64,000 bases of DNA from Lumbricus terrestris (taxonomy: Eukaryota > Annelida > Clitellata > Crassiclitellata > Lumbricidae): positions 27,842,772 through 27,906,771 of the forward strand of contig OX457042.1 in NCBI GenBank assembly GCA_949752735.1, read 5' to 3'. Below, in pieces: positions 10,361 through 22,603 of the stretch. The translations under genes and the position numbers were made by a program. Numbering within the stretch: the stretch's first letter is position 1; the number at the start of each line of letters is the position of its first letter. The notes under the pieces were generated by a model. That model saw only the letters and a list, made by a program, of their open reading frames with translations. It made no database searches and had not been told where the DNA came from.

Positions 10361-13300
10361 TATATGCATCTCGCTTAAATAACAAAGTCTCGACTTAGCA
10401 ATGGAGGGTAGAATACGTCCTCGCATTTGCTGCTAAATAAATATTATTGTTCATTCTGATACGTCAACTTAAAATAATCAGATATCGAAATAAGACACTT
10501 ATGATCTTGCAAACGAAAGATGCCAAGAACTCAGAGTACACAAAACACGCATAACAAACACCAAGAAGTTTTCATTACAAGCACAAAATATGAAGGCTTA
10601 TATATAATATACATAGGCCTATTACATTGTATTAGTGCTGATGGGGACCATAATATTATGCAGTCTTTGACGAGGACAACACGGTTAAACTCGAAATGAT
10701 AATGATAGAACTTTACACACGAATGAATGTATTGGCGGTATAATTATATGATAAACATACTCAAAGCACAGTAGTAGGCACGTAATAAGATTTCCCTGTA
10801 AACGTATAAAGCACTCGAAACTAAACAAATAAAGCATACAAAGTAAAACACAATTAATAAACAAGCTAGGGCTACAAAATAAAAGTAGCTAGCTGATTTG
10901 TTCAGCGTCAATGAAAATGTTTGGAGAGGTGCGTCGGTGCGATGAAATAAACTCTCGGGGCGACGAATGCAAAGTTCTCAAAGTTAATGACTGGGTCATT
11001 TGATGAGTCATCGAAGCGACGAGGTGCTGACATTCGCAGGAATAGTAGGACGAAGTTTCCTGCGTTGAATTGGAAAACGAGGACGTCGCATGGAAGGGAC
11101 CGCAGGACGAAGAGAAAATGTTTCGAGCGTTGGCTCGTGATCCTGGTCGGTTCAGAGTTCTTTCTTGTCGGTAGACGGCGGGTGCATGTTGTTGACGGAT
11201 AGGGTTAGGGTGCGATGGCGAACGGAGTTGGCCAAGGAGCGTGACTTCATTGGTAGAGAATATCGTTCATTATTGTTCCATATGTGTTAATTCGCCAGAG
11301 CAGACCGACAACATTTGTGCGCATCAAATGAAGTAGGTACTGCTGAAGAACCACGCCGACGATAAGTTAAATCGTTCGACAACTAGAATTACTCTGCGTG
11401 GCGCCAATTGTCTTTATAGGCAGCCGATCAACATCTAGACACTCAAGCAACGAAATAAGTTCAGAGCATTGTTCTAGCGCGTCAACAATGTCAAGGTCAA
11501 CGGAAATCGCATTGTCATTAACTCAAGTTCGGCTTTGATAAGTGTCTGGTGGATCAAAAGTTTCTGGCAGAGGGGCGAAAACATCGGAAGGAACGCGATA
11601 GTTGTAGTTCCATCGAGGTGTGGTAATGACTGATCTGGCTGTATGAGCCCATCGAATCAGTGACGTACGTAATGTCAATGGAAACTCGTCGTTTGTCAAT
11701 GTTCTGAGAAAACACGAACACTGAGATAGCAATCGTACGAAGGTGCGATTGTCTTTCATTGTTAATGTTACTGCTGTCGGCGACGTAGCGTGGTAGAAAA
11801 ATGTTTTTGCAGAGACGTCAGACTTAGTCTCTTGCAAAATCTGTATTGACGCTCAGTGATCTTGTGGTAACACGTAGATGTTCGTCAGTGAGCGTTTGGT
11901 TCTCGAGGATGAAGCGGTACGGTTGTAGAATCTTGACGAGATGACGACCATCAGCGTCACGTCCTGCCAGCGTAATGTGGCTGACCGCGTTGTATCTTGT
12001 GACGTCCCCATGCGTTGGTCGATCGCAGAAGGCATGGTAGACATTGTGATGTTGTAGTCTTTAGTTGATTGTTCAGTTGAGTACTGGTGAACAGCGAATT
12101 ACCAGCACGATGGATGCAGTTAATTGGTAGATGGTTCAGATGACATCTGCGCGAAAGGAAGACGATGGTGGTAGAACACCGCGGAAAGAGGAATGTCTGT
12201 TTACGATGTCTTGCGACGAAGTGGGTTGATGAATGCGAAGGATTCCGTGGAGTTGGTTGATGATGGAATGGATGATGTGCTAATGACAAAGTGCTGAGGT
12301 GAGGTAAAGTGCTGTGCAACTTAAACATAACTTCTGCTTAATCAATATATTAATCATAGAAGACAACATAATAAACGCAAATTGAATAGTGGACTGTTTC
12401 TCGGCATTAGTCTATAATAATAGTGTCTATATACAACAATAATAATGTCTATACTGAAGTGAAATGAAAAATCAGCATCTTCAAATAAAAATGAAATAGC
12501 AAAAATGAAATGAACTAATTGAGAACACGACAATGTCATGACCATTCAATAAGTCTTAACGACAGATTATACTTGACTTCAAATCATACAACAGTGTCTG
12601 CTATAACTAGAGATGATCATAATGCAGATAAGGCAAGGTAGCTTGAACTTTGGCAACAACACAACAAACAACAACGTAGCAGCCAAAAGTTAGACTGAGG
12701 TGGCTGAATCAGAATACTGCTGCATGGCATGCGCGACAACATTATAATCGGTGTCTATGTCAAACGATTATGAAGGGCGAATGAATATCGGGTTACTCAT
12801 ACGCGTGAATTGGAGGGTAAGTTTCAATGCCAATACACAGGATTAAAAAGAGGAAGAGGTTAACAGACAATAAAATGGAAAGTCATAGAAATAGTTTGCA
12901 ATGAGAGCTTGTAGCAATCGTATAATAACTGCAAAGAACACAACTGATATAATATCAAGTATATATACTTTTGTATAGCGTACAGTATAGGCCTATGAAA
13001 AAATCTTATGAAAAACTCATGAAAGTCGACAAAATGAAGCGATAATGAAAACCAAAAAGACTACGGAGGATAGGTCTGTGATACATAAGATACTATGCAA
13101 ATTCGTGAAGATGATATAATCAATCAATAGCAAAGCACAGATGATAAACGAAATAAACTGAAAATATAACGAAATAAAGCTCAAATTCGATTTTTAAAAA
13201 AATACAGTCACGTTGATTATGCATAACTTGATATGCTGTAGACGTCATTTGACCTCATATAGGCTACGATATGTGTCTATTATGTAAAAAAAACAATAAA

Positions 13301-14804
13301 GAAAATAAGTGAAATAATGATTAAAAATGGTACAATTTTGTGCGATTTATCAAATCATGTAGTTGAGAAGAATCGTAGCAGTATGAAGTTTGGCGGGCCC
13401 TCCAAATTCAAACCGAATTCAACAAACTACAATAATTCAATATCCTACAAAATTTTTGTATGAGCTCACGAGATGATAATAATAAGAATAATAATAAGAA
13501 TAATTTGGTAGAGGTAAATATAAAGGCACAATAGATGTCAGACAATAGCCTAAAGCGTTATAGACGCCAGACCAAGGACAACTGTTAGTCATATAACGAG
13601 AATGAAAATCAATTAGGCTGAATAGCAAGCACGGATGAACTTAGAAAAGGGCATAATTATTCAAAAACTGGTTTAACAAATGAAACCTTTAGCATCTTGC
13701 AAAACAGTACGTATTGTAAACCAAAGATATAGGCCTAGCTTTAGTAAAGCAATTCGAACCTACATTTATGTACAATTAGAGAATGAGGCGTGCATAAGGA
13801 GAACAGAGGGTTAATGAATTAAAACACTGAAGCATTGGCTAAAATCAGATAAGAGCGAAGCGATATCATAGCTGCAGGCGCTGCATCCGCAGTTGGAAGA
13901 GTCCTAGGGTGCAGGGCAACACAGGCGCTGTGGCTAAGGGCTGCATGTCTCCGGCTATGCGATGACAAACCGAGGCGCATCGGCAAGATGTACGCTTGTC
14001 GGCTATGAGGGAAATAAAGTCATTTAGGTCAAGATACATGTAATCACTGATGGAATTAGACACATGCACTAAACATTTGAATTATTCATTCACTACAACT
14101 ATGAAGAAACTGGTCATCATAATCTTAGTTATAAATGGACTGTGTGATGGTGGCGGTGGAGGTGGTGGTGGGGATGGTGGTGATGGCGTGTCAGAATAAC
14201 ACAATAAATGCATTCAGACTAACAAAAAATACACAATAATAATTAATAGGCATGAATGTACTTGATAAGATAACTTTTAACCATGGATTAATTTATGCGT
14301 ATTATTTTATTTAAGCTGTTCAACTGATATATTATGCATATAATATCATCAAACACATCAAATGTAAATCGCAGCAAAATTACGTTAAGTACTAGAAAAG
14401 TTATTCATTCAATGAATGCATTGAACTTACCGATATGAGCTGTGCGGCTGATGACAGTATGAGAGATGAAGTTGAATTTAGATAAATAAAACACTATATT
14501 TGACAAAAATTTCTGGCAATTTTGAAGAAAATAATATGCTAAGACTGCGTCTATATATAATAGGCCAATAGAATTTAAAATGTGGATAGAGAGAAACTTC
14601 GCGAGAAGTTAACCAAAGAGAATCAGTGGAAGGGTTAATGAATTCGCTATCGATTCGGAGCGCGAAGCTGACAATTAGGTCAACTGCGTTAGAACTAGAA
14701 AGATTAATCGAAGATTAAGGCTGCTGAATTAGTCATATAAAGCAAACAGAACAAAGAAAACTCGAGCTTAAGGATGTGGGGATCGAAAACGGTTGTCCAC
14801 CAAT
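10361..14804. other. LTR-like element interior, right part
   Basis: 10930-12330 is richer in CpG and GC than its surroundings and contains overlapping short minus-strand frames that could be a frame-shifted coding remnant (for example a stretch reading RSLTNIYVLPQDH at 11891-11853), but I recognise no family. 12340-14800 is AT-rich and non-coding, with a short GGT-rich tract at 14150-14190. Confidence 0.35.
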
Positions 14805-15454
14805 TATAATAGGGATTTCTATTATAGTATACTCTATTATGGTATGCTAAATGAGGTTTTACTATATATTTAGCGGGTTGGGGAACTAAGCTGCACTATG
14901 AAGAGAGAGATATGACTTGTACATTTTAAAGGTTTAATAATGAACAACTACAGAATCAGCATTATGTCAGTATACAAGAATAACGGAAATAAGACTTACG
15001 TAATAAAATGAATATAAGATAATAAAGACATAGAAGTTAGGCTTCTATAGCGCACATACCGATAATAAAAGACTCTCATACTGAAATCGTCAAACTGATC
15101 ATCAGCCACACAACGATTCGGTTAGGACCATGGTTTCCTCCCCGAATGCGCGTTCTTTGTCTTCCCGGGTTTATATAGATTCTCGGGGCGTGGGTTGGTC
15201 ACGTGGTACATCTAGGGCTAGAGAATTCTATTGCGCAGTTGCTGGAAGAGTGACTCAACTGTGGGTCCCTACCCCGGTGCCATGGACCAAGGGCCTGACA
15301 GGAAGATGGATCTGTTCGACCGGAAATGGTGATGACACCTGTATCTGATATGACAGACACTATTGCCAATACCAAGGGAGCTGTTTACCCATTACCAATG
15401 TGATATACCAACTATACATCTATATCTAGGTATGACTTCTATAGCACTATTATA
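14805..15454. repeat. 3' direct repeat (LTR-like)
   Basis: 650-bp right copy. It differs from the left copy by a 4-bp TA expansion and one substitution. It is followed directly by TAC triplets that continue the tract seen left of the element. Confidence 0.75.
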
Positions 15455-15707
15455 CTACTACTGCTACTACAGTACTACTACTACTAATAGTAATAATAAT
15501 AATAATAATATTGCTGGTCTCCCCGCTTATTACATCTTCCAACCAGTGGCCATGGGGGCCCTAGGCCCGCTTAGTCCATCAGCCTTGGATTTTATCAAAG
15601 AAATCGTCAATCGCATAATTATTGTTAGCCTATATACAGTCCTGGTGACATACGCGAAGCAACTTTTCTTTTCAAGCGTCTTTCAACACTCAGCGCTATT
15701 ATGCTTG

Positions 15708-15815
15708 TTACATGTTTAACGACACTGCCATATCAGAGATGATTAGTGTCGCCCTCTTCCTTTGTCCAAGCTTGGGACTGGCACTGGCAGAGAGCAACCA
15801 CTGGCGGAGTTGGCG
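15708..15815 (+). repeat. dispersed about 110-bp repeat, copy 1
   Basis: Copy of a unit containing 'tgtttaacgacactg', 'gattagtgtcgccctc', 'ggcttgggactggcactggc' and 'agcaacca.tggcggag'. Related copies lie at 19918-20025 (inverted), 22165-22275, 22448-22555, 31040-31150 and 47382-47475; 52865-52965 is a doubtful relative. Short and non-coding; SINE- or MITE-like, with no obvious ends. Confidence 0.65.
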
Positions 15816-16063
15816 CTATTATGAGAAAGTTCCTTTAAAACCCGACCACGTTATCGTTATCAGCGCTATTATGAAAACGTGGTCGCTTTTAAAGGAACTT
15901 TCTTTTCAAACACTGAAGACGAAGCCTGAAAATTCCGGACTGGTTTTTTATTTAAAAAATAAATAATAATAGTTCTAGTAATAAAAATAATGAGAAGAAG
16001 AAGAGGAAGAAAGTAGGTACGTACGTAATTACATACATTGCGTGCATAAATACATACACCTAC

Positions 16064-16210
16064 ACAGAAATTTTCGAAGGGGGTCAAAGTCCTACGGAAC
16101 TACTCATGGAGGGGCCACGTCTACTTTCCGAGCAAAATAGCTGGTCAAAAAAAGAAAATTCTAAATGGGGGGCATGGCCGGATTGGCCCACCCTGGATCC
16201 GCCCCTGCAC
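16064..16210. mobile_element. GGGGCGGATCC-type MITE, partial copy
   Basis: It contains 'cagaaattttcgaaggggg', 'ccgagcaaaatagctggtca' and 'ggcatggccggattggccc', and ends 'ctggatccgcccctg', as in the better preserved copies at 31549-31803 and 53300-53461. Confidence 0.65.
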
Positions 16211-16679
16211 CTACACACACACGCACACACACACACAGCCCAATTTAGACAGGTGGTTGGCGTCGCATCCTTATCTAAACCCCGCATCCCCTTTTGGGCG
16301 CGTGTCCTGACCCTACGCTAACTACCCTGGGGTCACGACTGTTGCGAGTCGAGCTGATTCCCTTTCATGATCACCCATTTGACGGCGCTGAGGGGGTAAT
16401 TACAGACAATTGATACTACTTTAGACTTTATTAGAGCCCCGCCTGGTCGATATCATTGCCGCCCTCTTCATTAAGGCGATTTGCATAAGCACACCCTGGG
16501 GTATACTCATAATATATCAAATGTAAATACGTATATAAATATGACAGGTTCCTATATATAGACTATAATATCTTTTGATCTGAGAAACACCTTATTACGA
16601 TTGCCTCGTCATCATTGTTGTAGTCTTTATTGCAAAGACGTTGTATTAATAATTCCCGAGACATGTATTCGATGCATCG

Positions 16680-16925
16680 CATAATCGCAATTTTATTCGC
16701 AATCGTATATTCGCAATCGCAATCGTAATAGTAGGCCTAATTGTATTCGTAATCGTAATCGTAATTGTAATTGTAATCGTAATCGTAATCGAAATCGAAA
16801 TCAAAATCGTAATCGTAATTGTAATTGTAATCGTGATCGTATACAGGCGTAATCGTAATCCCCAAATTCTAAAGCGCCACTTAAAAGCCAAGAGCAGGGC
16901 ACCAACTTATTCACGAGCGCTGTGT
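16680..16925 (-). repeat. SINE-like repeat with long (TAATCG)n tail, copy 2
   Basis: About 170 bp of 'cgtaat' and its variants is followed by the same body as at 3340-3425 (gcgccact.aaaagccaag, cttattcacgagcgctg). Confidence 0.6.
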
Positions 16926-17105
16926 CTGGGCTTCTGGAGACATGACAAGTAAACGAGGAGGACAGCTTGTTAATCGATACTTTCTCGAAGTTTCTCCAGC
17001 ATATCTGCAGTCCCCAATGAACAAACTGCGTTATTTCCACCTCGTGCTTATACGACATCATTTAGGAATTGTTTGGGTATATAAGGCCATCAATTATGAG
17101 ATATG

Positions 17106-17106
<1 letters not shown>

Positions 17107-17190
<84 letters not shown>
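17107..17190. repeat. (CT)n(TA)n microsatellite
   Basis: A CT dinucleotide run followed by a TA run of similar length. Confidence 0.95.
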
Positions 17191-17779
17191 CTACTGAATA
17201 TGCAGCGCTACACGGCAGGAATTGATGTTTTCGCTTGTTCCTTATAATCTGATAAACGCTAACTGATATAAACACAATGTTCTAATTGTCGACCACAGTC
17301 GTATTGTGAATGTAATTATGTAAGCATTGACATGTCAAATCCCATACATGTATATGTATGGAGACTGGAGTCTTAATTATAATACGCGCTTCACAAGTTG
17401 CGAGAATCATCCAAACGTACATAATAATGCCTTCGACTTAAAGTGGCGACTCGCGATCGTCTTAGGATCCATCAACTTATATTATTCAGTCATTCGTATC
17501 GATTCGAACAAATTGCTTAATTAGCCACGAACTAATTAGCGATAACTCGAGAGACCGATTGACGAAATGGCTCAATCATACCCTAGAGACCTTTCATTTC
17601 TGATCATTGCAAAGTGGTGACAATGAAAACAAAATCTGTTGCCATGCATTGAGGGCTATTAAGACATCATACACGCGTATACATACATACAATGCTTTAC
17701 ATTGGGTATACTAAGGACGTCGACAGCTACGCTCTGCTGATAAGGGAGTCCTCTTAGTTCCTTTTGCTCGTACTACTAC
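17191..17779. other. intergenic, no gene seen
   Basis: AT-rich single-copy-looking sequence with no coding, RNA or repeat signal that I can support. Confidence 0.4.
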
Positions 17780-17928
17780 CATAGGCGCAACCACCCTATG
17801 GAACCCACGGGACGCGTCCCCCCCAACTTTTGAGTGGTCCCATTGACTTTATCATTATGGTCCCTCCCAACTTTTAGGACGTGATGCATTTGGTCCCTCC
17901 CAACTTTTAGGACGTGATTGCGCCTATG
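17780..17928. mobile_element. CATAGGCG MITE with 8-bp target duplication
   Basis: Termini CATAGGCGCAA and TTGCGCCTATG are perfect inverted repeats. They are flanked by ACTACTAC on both sides (17772-17779 and 17929-17936). The 149-bp body repeats 'ggtccctcccaacttttagg' and has no coding capacity. Confidence 0.8.
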
Positions 17929-18070
17929 ACTACTACCATGAAGAATCGAGCCTTTTCTGTGGTTGAACCAGTGGTCTGGAATGGCCTTCCTTTTGAGCTA
18001 CGCCTACACCCTGGGACTCTACCAGGATCCTTCCTTACTAAACTTAAAACTATTCTTTTTGGACGCGCAG

Positions 18071-18118
18071 GAGTCGGGAGCGCCTCTGAGTGGTTTTTCT
18101 TGAAGAAGAGCTATATAA
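18071..18118 (+). repeat. SINE tail fragment
   Basis: The sequence 'gtcgggagcgcctctgagtgg' followed by 'cttgaag' and a TATAAAT end is the 3' body shared by many SINE copies here (34165-34225, 34460-34520, 47718-47765; inverted at 39676-39790 and 61448-61580). Confidence 0.6.
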
Positions 18119-18127
18119 ATGTCCGAA

Positions 18128-18635
18128 TGAATACATACATACATACATACATACATACATACATACATACATACATACATACATACATACATACATACAT
18201 ACATACATACATACATACATACATACATACATACATACATACATACATACATACATACATACACACATACACACATACACACATACACACATACATACAT
18301 ACACACATACATACATACATACATACATACATACATACATACATACATACATACATACATACATACATACATACATACATTCATACATACATACATACAT
18401 ACATACATACATACATACATACACACATACATACATACATACATACATACATACATACATACATACATACATACATACACACACACACATACATACATAC
18501 ATACATACATACATACATACATACATACATACATGCATGCATACATACATACATACATACATACATACATACATACATACATACATACATACATACATAC
18601 ATACATAAATACATACATACATACATACATTTCTC
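18128..18635. repeat. (ACAT)n microsatellite, about 500 bp
   Basis: Nearly pure tetranucleotide with scattered ACAC variants. The long Tyr/Ile/His/Thr and Met/Tyr/Val/Cys frames it creates on both strands are artefacts. Confidence 0.97.
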
Positions 18636-18639
18636 TTAT

Positions 18640-19210
18640 AAGCACTCATACTTTTGAAAGTCTGTGTGACCCGGGGGCATATGCGCCCATTCGTCCTGCC
18701 TGCGGTCACCCATGGAAGTGCTTCGTCTAAGCATGTTATAAAATTGTTCAAAATTCGGACTGTTGGTAGCTTCGAGGGGAATTCTCGGGTCGTGCCTGTC
18801 AGTGGCAATGTCCTTTGAAGAGGTCTGTCATTACAAGTCTTACTCTTTAAGCCACCCCATCCCCATCCCTATCCTAATGTGGCTCATTTCCAGCCATTCT
18901 GTGCTTCACGATATACCCTCTGCCCGGGTCTCCCTTACGATCGGCAACAAGTCGACAATAAATTCATTAGCCGGAAACTATCACCCGATCATGGAGATAT
19001 CATAGTCTACTTCTGCCTGATAGAGGACTTCCTGATTATAGTAAACGGAAGCAAAACTCCGCACGCCACGTACAGCTCAATTCAGTCAATCTGCAAGAGC
19101 AAGAAACCTTTAAGACAAATTCTCGAGACAGCCATGGATGTGATGCTTAATTGGCGAGTTTATTTTGCTTAGTCTCAGCAAGAGAATGCGACTGACTCTG
19201 GACTTTTTTA
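18640..19210. other. intergenic, single-copy-looking sequence
   Basis: Balanced composition and no recognised repeat. An open stretch around 18880-19170 matches no protein I know. It lies 1.3-1.9 kb upstream of the inferred Evx promoter, so a regulatory role is possible but not shown. Confidence 0.3.
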
Positions 19211-19400
19211 ACGTGCAGTTCTAAATAAATTGCGCATTTCCAAATGGATTTTGTGCAGTTGTAGAAGCACTATAGTGTGCAGTCTAAAACAACAATTGAA
19301 AGGGTTATTGTCATTCGATTGGAATTCATTTACGATTGAGGATGGGAAGAGGAAAAAAAGGTGTTGTGCAGTTATAAAAATTCCTTTAAAAACCCTGGGT
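19210..19400 (+). repeat. dispersed repeat with GTGCAGTT...TAAA segments, copy 1
   Basis: 'gtgcagttctaaa', 'gtgcagttataaaaattcct' and an 'aaccctgg' end also occur at about 42790-43000 (same strand) and, inverted, at about 23290-23480. A short interspersed repeat of unknown class. Confidence 0.5.
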
Positions 19401-19424
19401 TGGTTGCTCAGTCCTCTTCTCTGC

Positions 19425-19570
19425 AGTCAGTGCTTAAAGTGTGAAAAAAATAAGTGCCTGGACGCCCTTACCTTTACAAAAGAAATGCCTGGATGCCCCT
19501 CACCTTTACAGGCTGTGCTGGCCAATAAGTAGCAGGACGGCGTTCAGATTTTAAAATAAGTGCAATCATT
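19425..19570. mobile_element. GTGCTTAAAGTGTG MITE, partial copy
   Basis: It starts AGTGCTTAAAGTGTG and contains two GCCTGGACGCCC-like repeats. The full copy at 42204-42380 has both ends as an inverted pair; this one has lost its right end. Confidence 0.55.
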
Positions 19571-19917
19571 TCGATTTCCCAGCCGAAATGACTGATGACC
19601 TTTTTTGTAATTTCGTACAAATCTTCAGAAAATATAGCTGTTTTACCCCTGTGATCCCGAAAAAATCCTCCCATGCCTGCTGTTTACCCGAAAAAAATGT
19701 TTTTCCGCCCATGCCTGTTTTGCCCCAAAAACACATTTGCTCGAAATTTGGGGTGCATTTGCCCCCCCCTCCTGTACCCCGCATCATACGCCTATAATTA
19801 TGGTTCTACTCAATCCATAATAAAGATTGGCTTCTTTATAACCGGGGTTGGGTCCGGAGCGCTTCTCAGTAGAGTTAGTCTTGACGAGGTACTGTGTAAT
19901 ATGAATGAATAAATGAA

Positions 19918-20025
19918 CGGACTTCGCCACTGCTCGTTTCTTGGCAGTGCCAGTCCCAAGCCTGCAAGGATAAAAGAGGAGGGCGACTCCAATCATCTTT
20001 GATACGACACAGTGTCGGTTAACAT
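19918..20025 (-). repeat. dispersed about 110-bp repeat, inverted copy
   Basis: On the minus strand it reads 'gataaccgacactgtg'-like sequence, then a GTCGCCCTCC box and 'ggcttgggactggcactgcc', matching the family described at 15708-15815. Confidence 0.6.
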
Positions 20026-20389
20026 CGACGAGCGAATGAATGAACAAGCCAATGCACGCACAATGGCCTATAGAGATGGACAGGTCATTATTTTGTGGTC
20101 AGCTATTGTCTTCAGATTATGAATCTTATCTGGGGTGCCATGGCTGTCGAGTTACAAAGAGATCTTTCAGCCCTAGGAATAACATCAAGGGCTGCCCGTA
20201 TATTAGCTTGTATTCATATCGGATGTGAAAGCCGCCTTTCAAGTTTCAAGTCGCTAATGCTCTCATTACATCACGCGGTTCGTGTTCAATGCTTTGATAC
20301 AGACGTCCACATGCAAAGGAATCCAAATCCAATGATAATTTATCCACCTGAAGACGTCCGAAAATGATTGTTCCGCGTCACGGGCGCTT

Positions 20390-20588
20390 TCAGCGATAGA
20401 GGGCGCCTGGCTATTGACTCCGCCTCTGACGATCGGTGATTGGTCAATGGAGTCCGTGTCCAGCGAGTTGGTCAGTGCGCATGTGTGAACCGTGTGAAAT
20501 AGCGAGAATCGCCTGTACGAAGTGGAACAGAAGCAAGCACTTATGCAATAATCGTCGTCTCAGTTTAGGAACTTACATCGAAGAGGGT
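20390..20588 (+). promoter_or_regulatory. candidate Evx promoter and 5'UTR exon
   Basis: A CpG-richer block in AT-rich surroundings carrying an inverted CCAAT box (gattggtcaatgg, about 20441-20453), followed 130 bp later by a good donor ('gaagag|ggtaag' region, about 20582-20588). A splice acceptor after a T-run lies 18 bp before the Evx start codon (tttttttttag at about 22585), so Evx probably has an upstream non-coding exon. This block is the best candidate for it. No transcript evidence. Confidence 0.35.
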
Positions 20589-20837
20589 AAGACTTGATGT
20601 TCTACTACATTTTAACATCAGTTCAGATAAAAATTATTACGTGAATAAGAAGCAGGGACACGCTATGTACTTTCACTGGTGCTAAGTTCAACGGCCAAGA
20701 AAACATATTATACTCTAAATAGGTCTAATTAATCGGAAAATCCACGAAATTTGAATAGGCTACTTCAAGCGAATCAAGCGGTTGTACGATTCAGTTGTAG
20801 AAGTTTGCGGTTCATGCATTGGTAAAAGTGGTTTGTC

Positions 20838-21008
20838 TGAGTAGTGGGAACGCCGAATGTGTGAGCAGTGGGAACGCCGAGTGTGTGAGCAGTGGGAACG
20901 CCGAATGTGTGAGCAGTGGGAAACGCCGAATGTGTGAGCAGGGGGAACGCCGAATGTGCGAGTAGTGGGGACGCTGAATGCGTGAGCAGTGGGAACACCG
21001 AATGTGTG
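20838..21008. repeat. 24-bp minisatellite, about 7 copies
   Basis: Unit 'gagcagtgggaacgccgaat' plus 'gtgt', tandemly repeated with small changes. It lies in the inferred 5' intron of Evx. Confidence 0.85.
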
Positions 21009-21559
21009 CATGAGTAGGCTAGTGTGACCGCTGAAGAAGAGATTTATTGTTAACGCATGTGCTTCTAGGATTCTATGGGCCAATATGCATGGTAATCAGT
21101 GGGAACTCAAGCCAAGAATTTTGAAAGCAGTAGGAACGCTGTTCCCACGCGTTCCCATGCACTCACCTTTTATCTTGGGTAGACCTATATGGATCTTACA
21201 TTGAATCGATGTGGTTATAAGGTATAAGTTAATATGACGTCAACGTTTATTCTCGCAGGCATTTGATGGCTCTAAAATCGTAGGTTGCGGAGTATACTTT
21301 TCAATCGACGCGCCATATAAGCCAGGCTATATAGTATGGGATTACATGTTTCCTCGTCCTTTTCTTCATAATAAACAGATTTATTTACAGACACTATTGA
21401 GCGATAAGCGCTTCTGAGTGGAGAGCTTGAAGGGGCGCTAAAGAAATTGATAAATAAATGAATAATATCTATACCATCACAATTGATTTGAACTTTGAAT
21501 ACGCACGGTATACATAAACTTGACCATCCAATTTTATCTATAACGTATTATTAAGCTTT

Positions 21560-21775
21560 ATGGGGCGCTGTGGTGTAGTGGTGGCGTCGTTGCCTTGAAG
21601 CCCGAAGGTTCGAGGTTCGAATCCACCTCGCCGCGTAAGGACCTTGGGCAAGTCCTTCACTCATAATTGCTCAGCGCTTCGGCGTGAAACTCCGATGCAG
21701 TGTCCGCTCTGCATTCGGGAGCGCCTCTGAGTAGAGAGAGCTTGAAGGGGCGCTATAACAAGTGCATATACAAAA
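21560..21775 (+). repeat. tRNA-derived SINE (family 1)
   Basis: A polymerase III A-box-like start (gtggtgtagtggtggcgtcg) and a B box (ggttcgaatcc, about 21612) are followed by a conserved non-tRNA body ('gctcagcgcttcggcgtgaa', 'tccgatgcagtgtccgctct', 'gggagcgcctctgagta', 'gcttgaaggggcgctataa'). Other copies: 49633-49850 (+), 50050-50250 (-), 62800-62995 (-), 63405-63610 (-). It is a retroposon, not a functional tRNA gene: the acceptor stem is not closed. Confidence 0.8.
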
Positions 21776-22164
21776 GCTCTTTAAAGTAACATATGATGAA
21801 AGCAGACAACATAGAATAATTATAATTATGCGTTAAAACGCTTGGAATTTTAATCACATATAAATGTAACGCATATACAGAAGAAAGGCACGCACACATC
21901 AGCGGCATCTGACGGTATTGAGACTCTATCCATTGATGTCCCGCGTTGTGTATAACTTACAGGGCCTTGGCCTATAGTATCGTGCACCTATAGAGAATGA
22001 AGACTGCGATAATGTCTCGCATAATTAGAGATCACGCGGTGACTCACGCTAACTATCCTATATTTGATCAAATATCTGATATCCATAAGCGAAATTGACA
22101 AAGGAACATACCAATTGTCTAAGTATATTTATTGCCTTAATTGCCTCGTGTCTTGCCTTGCTGT

Positions 22165-22275
22165 GCTTGTTGCTGTTTAACGATACTGTGTCATATATCA
22201 AAGATAATCAAGGTCGCCCTCCTCCCTTCTCCAGGCTTGAGACTGGCACTGCCGAAGAACGAGCAGCGGAGGACT
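22165..22275 (+). repeat. dispersed about 110-bp repeat, copy 3
   Basis: Same unit as 15708-15815, somewhat diverged ('gagactggcactgccgaag'). Confidence 0.55.
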
Positions 22276-22301
22276 GTGCTTAACTTATAACACTATAGTA
22301 T

Positions 22302-22303
22302 GG

Positions 22304-22367
<64 letters not shown>
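22302..22367. repeat. (TA)n microsatellite
   Basis: About 60 bp of alternating TA, 240 bp upstream of the Evx coding start. Confidence 0.95.
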
Positions 22368-22369
<2 letters not shown>

Positions 22370-22447
22370 CTGCTATAGTGGTTGAAGTGGTTTGGGTGAG
22401 CATGCAGTGGACTGTGTACATTGCCTTGCCTCTTGCCTCACTTGCTT

Positions 22448-22555
22448 GTTACATGTTTAACGACGCTGCCATATCAGAGATGATTAGTTTCGCCATCCTC
22501 CTTTATCCAGGCTTGGGACTGGCACTGGCGGAGAGCAACCAGTGGCGGTGTTCAT
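22448..22555 (+). repeat. dispersed about 110-bp repeat, copy 4, abutting the Evx first coding exon
   Basis: Strong match to the copy at 15708-15815 ('ttgttacatgtttaacgacg', 'catatcagagatgattagt'). It ends only about 50 bp before the Evx ATG and about 30 bp before the putative acceptor. Confidence 0.65.
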
Positions 22556-22603
22556 GCCGCATTGGTTTTCTATAATTTTTTTTAGCTCCATATATAGACC
22601 AGC

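Noticed and set aside
8116..14804. Hidden gag-pol in the LTR-like element
   Set aside because: I looked on both strands for protease, YxDD, RNase H and integrase motifs and found none; the only transposase signal is the inserted mariner.
17914..18808. Long open frames rich in Thr/Tyr/Ile/His and Met/Tyr/Val/Cys on both strands
   Set aside because: They are translations of an ACAT tetranucleotide repeat, which is open in several frames by its nature.
21585..21625. tRNA gene (A and B boxes present; also at 49263, 49650 and 63545 minus)
   Set aside because: No closed acceptor stem or plausible anticodon arm, and the same sequence recurs with a non-tRNA tail: SINE heads.
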